Origin: CAXTTV01 sp964247295
GTDB lineage: Bacteria > Chloroflexota > Ktedonobacteria > Ktedonobacterales > Ktedonobacteraceae
Assembly (NCBI GenBank): GCA_964247295.1
Contig: CAXTTV010000240.1
Span: 1-6,594, forward strand
Direction of reading: 5' to 3'
Length of the DNA stretch: 6,594 bases
Part shown: one piece after another, positions 6,012 through 6,594 of the stretch
Layout: every line of letters begins with the position of its first letter
Position numbering within the stretch: position 1 is the first letter of the stretch
Notes under the pieces: generated by a model
Seen by the model: the letters and a program-made list of their open reading frames with translations, nothing else
Databases searched by the model: none
Told to the model about the DNA's origin: nothing
Position numbers and translations under genes: made by a program

Positions 6012-6314
6012 ATGTCTAATACCATAACGCCTCTATCCAATGAACGTAGCACAATAGACAACGAGGCAAAAATCGAAAAAGATATATGTGTGGCATTCAC
6101 AAACGATCTGGAAAACCTTCTGATGGCGGCTAAACCTCGCCTTACGCGCCTTGCACTGGCGCAAGGTGTGTCGCCTGACGGTGTGGAGGATGTTGTGCAA
6201 GAGACGTTCATCAACGTCTGGAAGCATCTTGCCAGTCTACGGAGACCTGATCAGTTTGAAGCCTGGCTCAATGGCATTTGTCGTAACGTGAGCAGACGCC
6301 AACGTGCTTGCTGA
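6012..6314 (+). pseudogene. ECF-like RNA polymerase sigma factor, region 2 only
   Basis: Extracytoplasmic-function sigma factors bind core RNA polymerase through region 2 and recognise promoters with regions 2 and 4. This 100-residue product has an N-terminal leader (1-30) and then region 2: DVVQETFINVWKHL (60-73, core-binding 2.2) and FEAWLNGICRNVSRRQRA (82-99, around 2.3-2.4). It stops right after this at a TGA (6312-6314). The linker and region 4 (about 70-90 residues) are absent, and no frame downstream supplies them before the next gene. The ATG at 6012 is chosen; AAGGGAG (5991-5997) is 14 bases away, rather far. A GTG at 5967 would add 15 residues without a better site. It is most likely a 3'-truncated remnant, although a standalone region-2 protein cannot be excluded. 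Confidence 0.7.
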
Positions 6315-6392
6315 ACTCGTCCTTATCCAATCATTGCGCACGAGCAATCTTGAAACAAACCACATCACTTTTCCATAAAGGATTGAAGAACC

Positions 6393-6594
6393 ATGGCAAC
6401 CAAAGTGAAACACAAAGATTCAGTACATACCCAAGACAACACGACTATCAGGCATCTAGCAACTGATACACTTCTCGTTATAGTCAGCATAACTGCATTT
6501 ATTACTTTTCATGAACTAATCCATCTAGCAGTTGGACGGGCAGTCGGACTTCCAGCTCAGTTTGTTAGTCCCAGTAGTATTGCCGTCAGTGACG
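6393..6594 (+). CDS. Membrane protein with HExxH motif, 5' part only
   Basis: The ORF starts at the ATG at 6393, preceded by AAAGGA (6377-6382) at 10 bases, and is open to the window end (67 codons visible). Residues 1-22 are polar. A hydrophobic helix covers about 24-39 and runs straight into HELIH (40-44), followed by LAVGRAVGLP. HExxH within or next to a membrane helix is the zinc-binding motif of site-2-protease-like (M50) and related membrane metallopeptidases, where the two His bind zinc and Glu is catalytic. The rest of the protein, with the third metal ligand, is not visible, so the enzymatic role is inferred. The preceding gene is the sigma fragment, 78 bases upstream. Confidence 0.7.
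   Translation, partial: MATKVKHKDSVHTQDNTTIRHLATDTLLVIVSITAFITFHELIHLAVGRAVGLPAQFVSPSSIAVSD

Noticed and set aside
6333..6348. ATTGC/GCAAT inverted repeat after the sigma fragment
   Set aside because: The stem is only 5 bp and no T-run follows, so it is too weak to call a terminator.
1..6594. CRISPR arrays, tRNA or rRNA genes
   Set aside because: No regularly spaced repeats, tRNA-like cloverleaf signatures or rRNA segments were seen on either strand.

Overview
The window looks like a piece of bacterial genome that insertion sequences and deletions have reworked heavily. Only one gene is both complete and clearly functional: an ammonium transporter (amt). Around it lie two transposase units, a doubly truncated gene of unknown function, a sigma factor cut short after region 2, and the start of a membrane protein with an HExxH motif. 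AAAGGA-type ribosome binding sites, moderate GC content and the transposase types would fit a Ktedonobacteria-like member of the Chloroflexota. That placement is inference from overall appearance; no taxonomic marker gene is present.

Region 1 (1-1740): an IS1182-family element on the + strand. Its transposase is split by a +1 frameshift near 973-985. A hairpin lies at each edge of the visible element. Region 2 (1740-2078): an AT-rich intergenic stretch and then a CU-rich leader with alternative hairpins and a possible tiny upstream ORF, just before amt. Region 3 (2079-3623): amt, with a signal peptide, 11 predicted membrane helices, both pore histidines and the conserved cytoplasmic tail motif. 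Region 4 (3624-4182): no convincing gene. It holds a strong hairpin after amt, a 15-bp palindrome containing a perfect TATAAT, and a GC-rich island spanned by a 17/19 inverted repeat.

Region 5 (4183 to about 4645): a gene fragment with clear coding character, no start codon, and a 3' end cut by the next element. Region 6 (about 4646-5870): a second element on the - strand, with an IS4-like DDE transposase that has lost its C-terminus and now ends in flanking DNA. The start codon of this transposase lies inside a perfect 10-bp inverted repeat that could hide it in longer transcripts. Region 7 (5870-6594): an ECF-like sigma fragment with region 2 only, followed 78 bases later by the 5' end of a membrane HExxH protein that runs off the window.

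No coherent multi-gene system can be proved. The nearest thing to one is the sigma fragment next to the HExxH membrane protein, which recalls sigma/intramembrane-protease regulatory pairs. The other regulatory candidate is the structured leader of amt.
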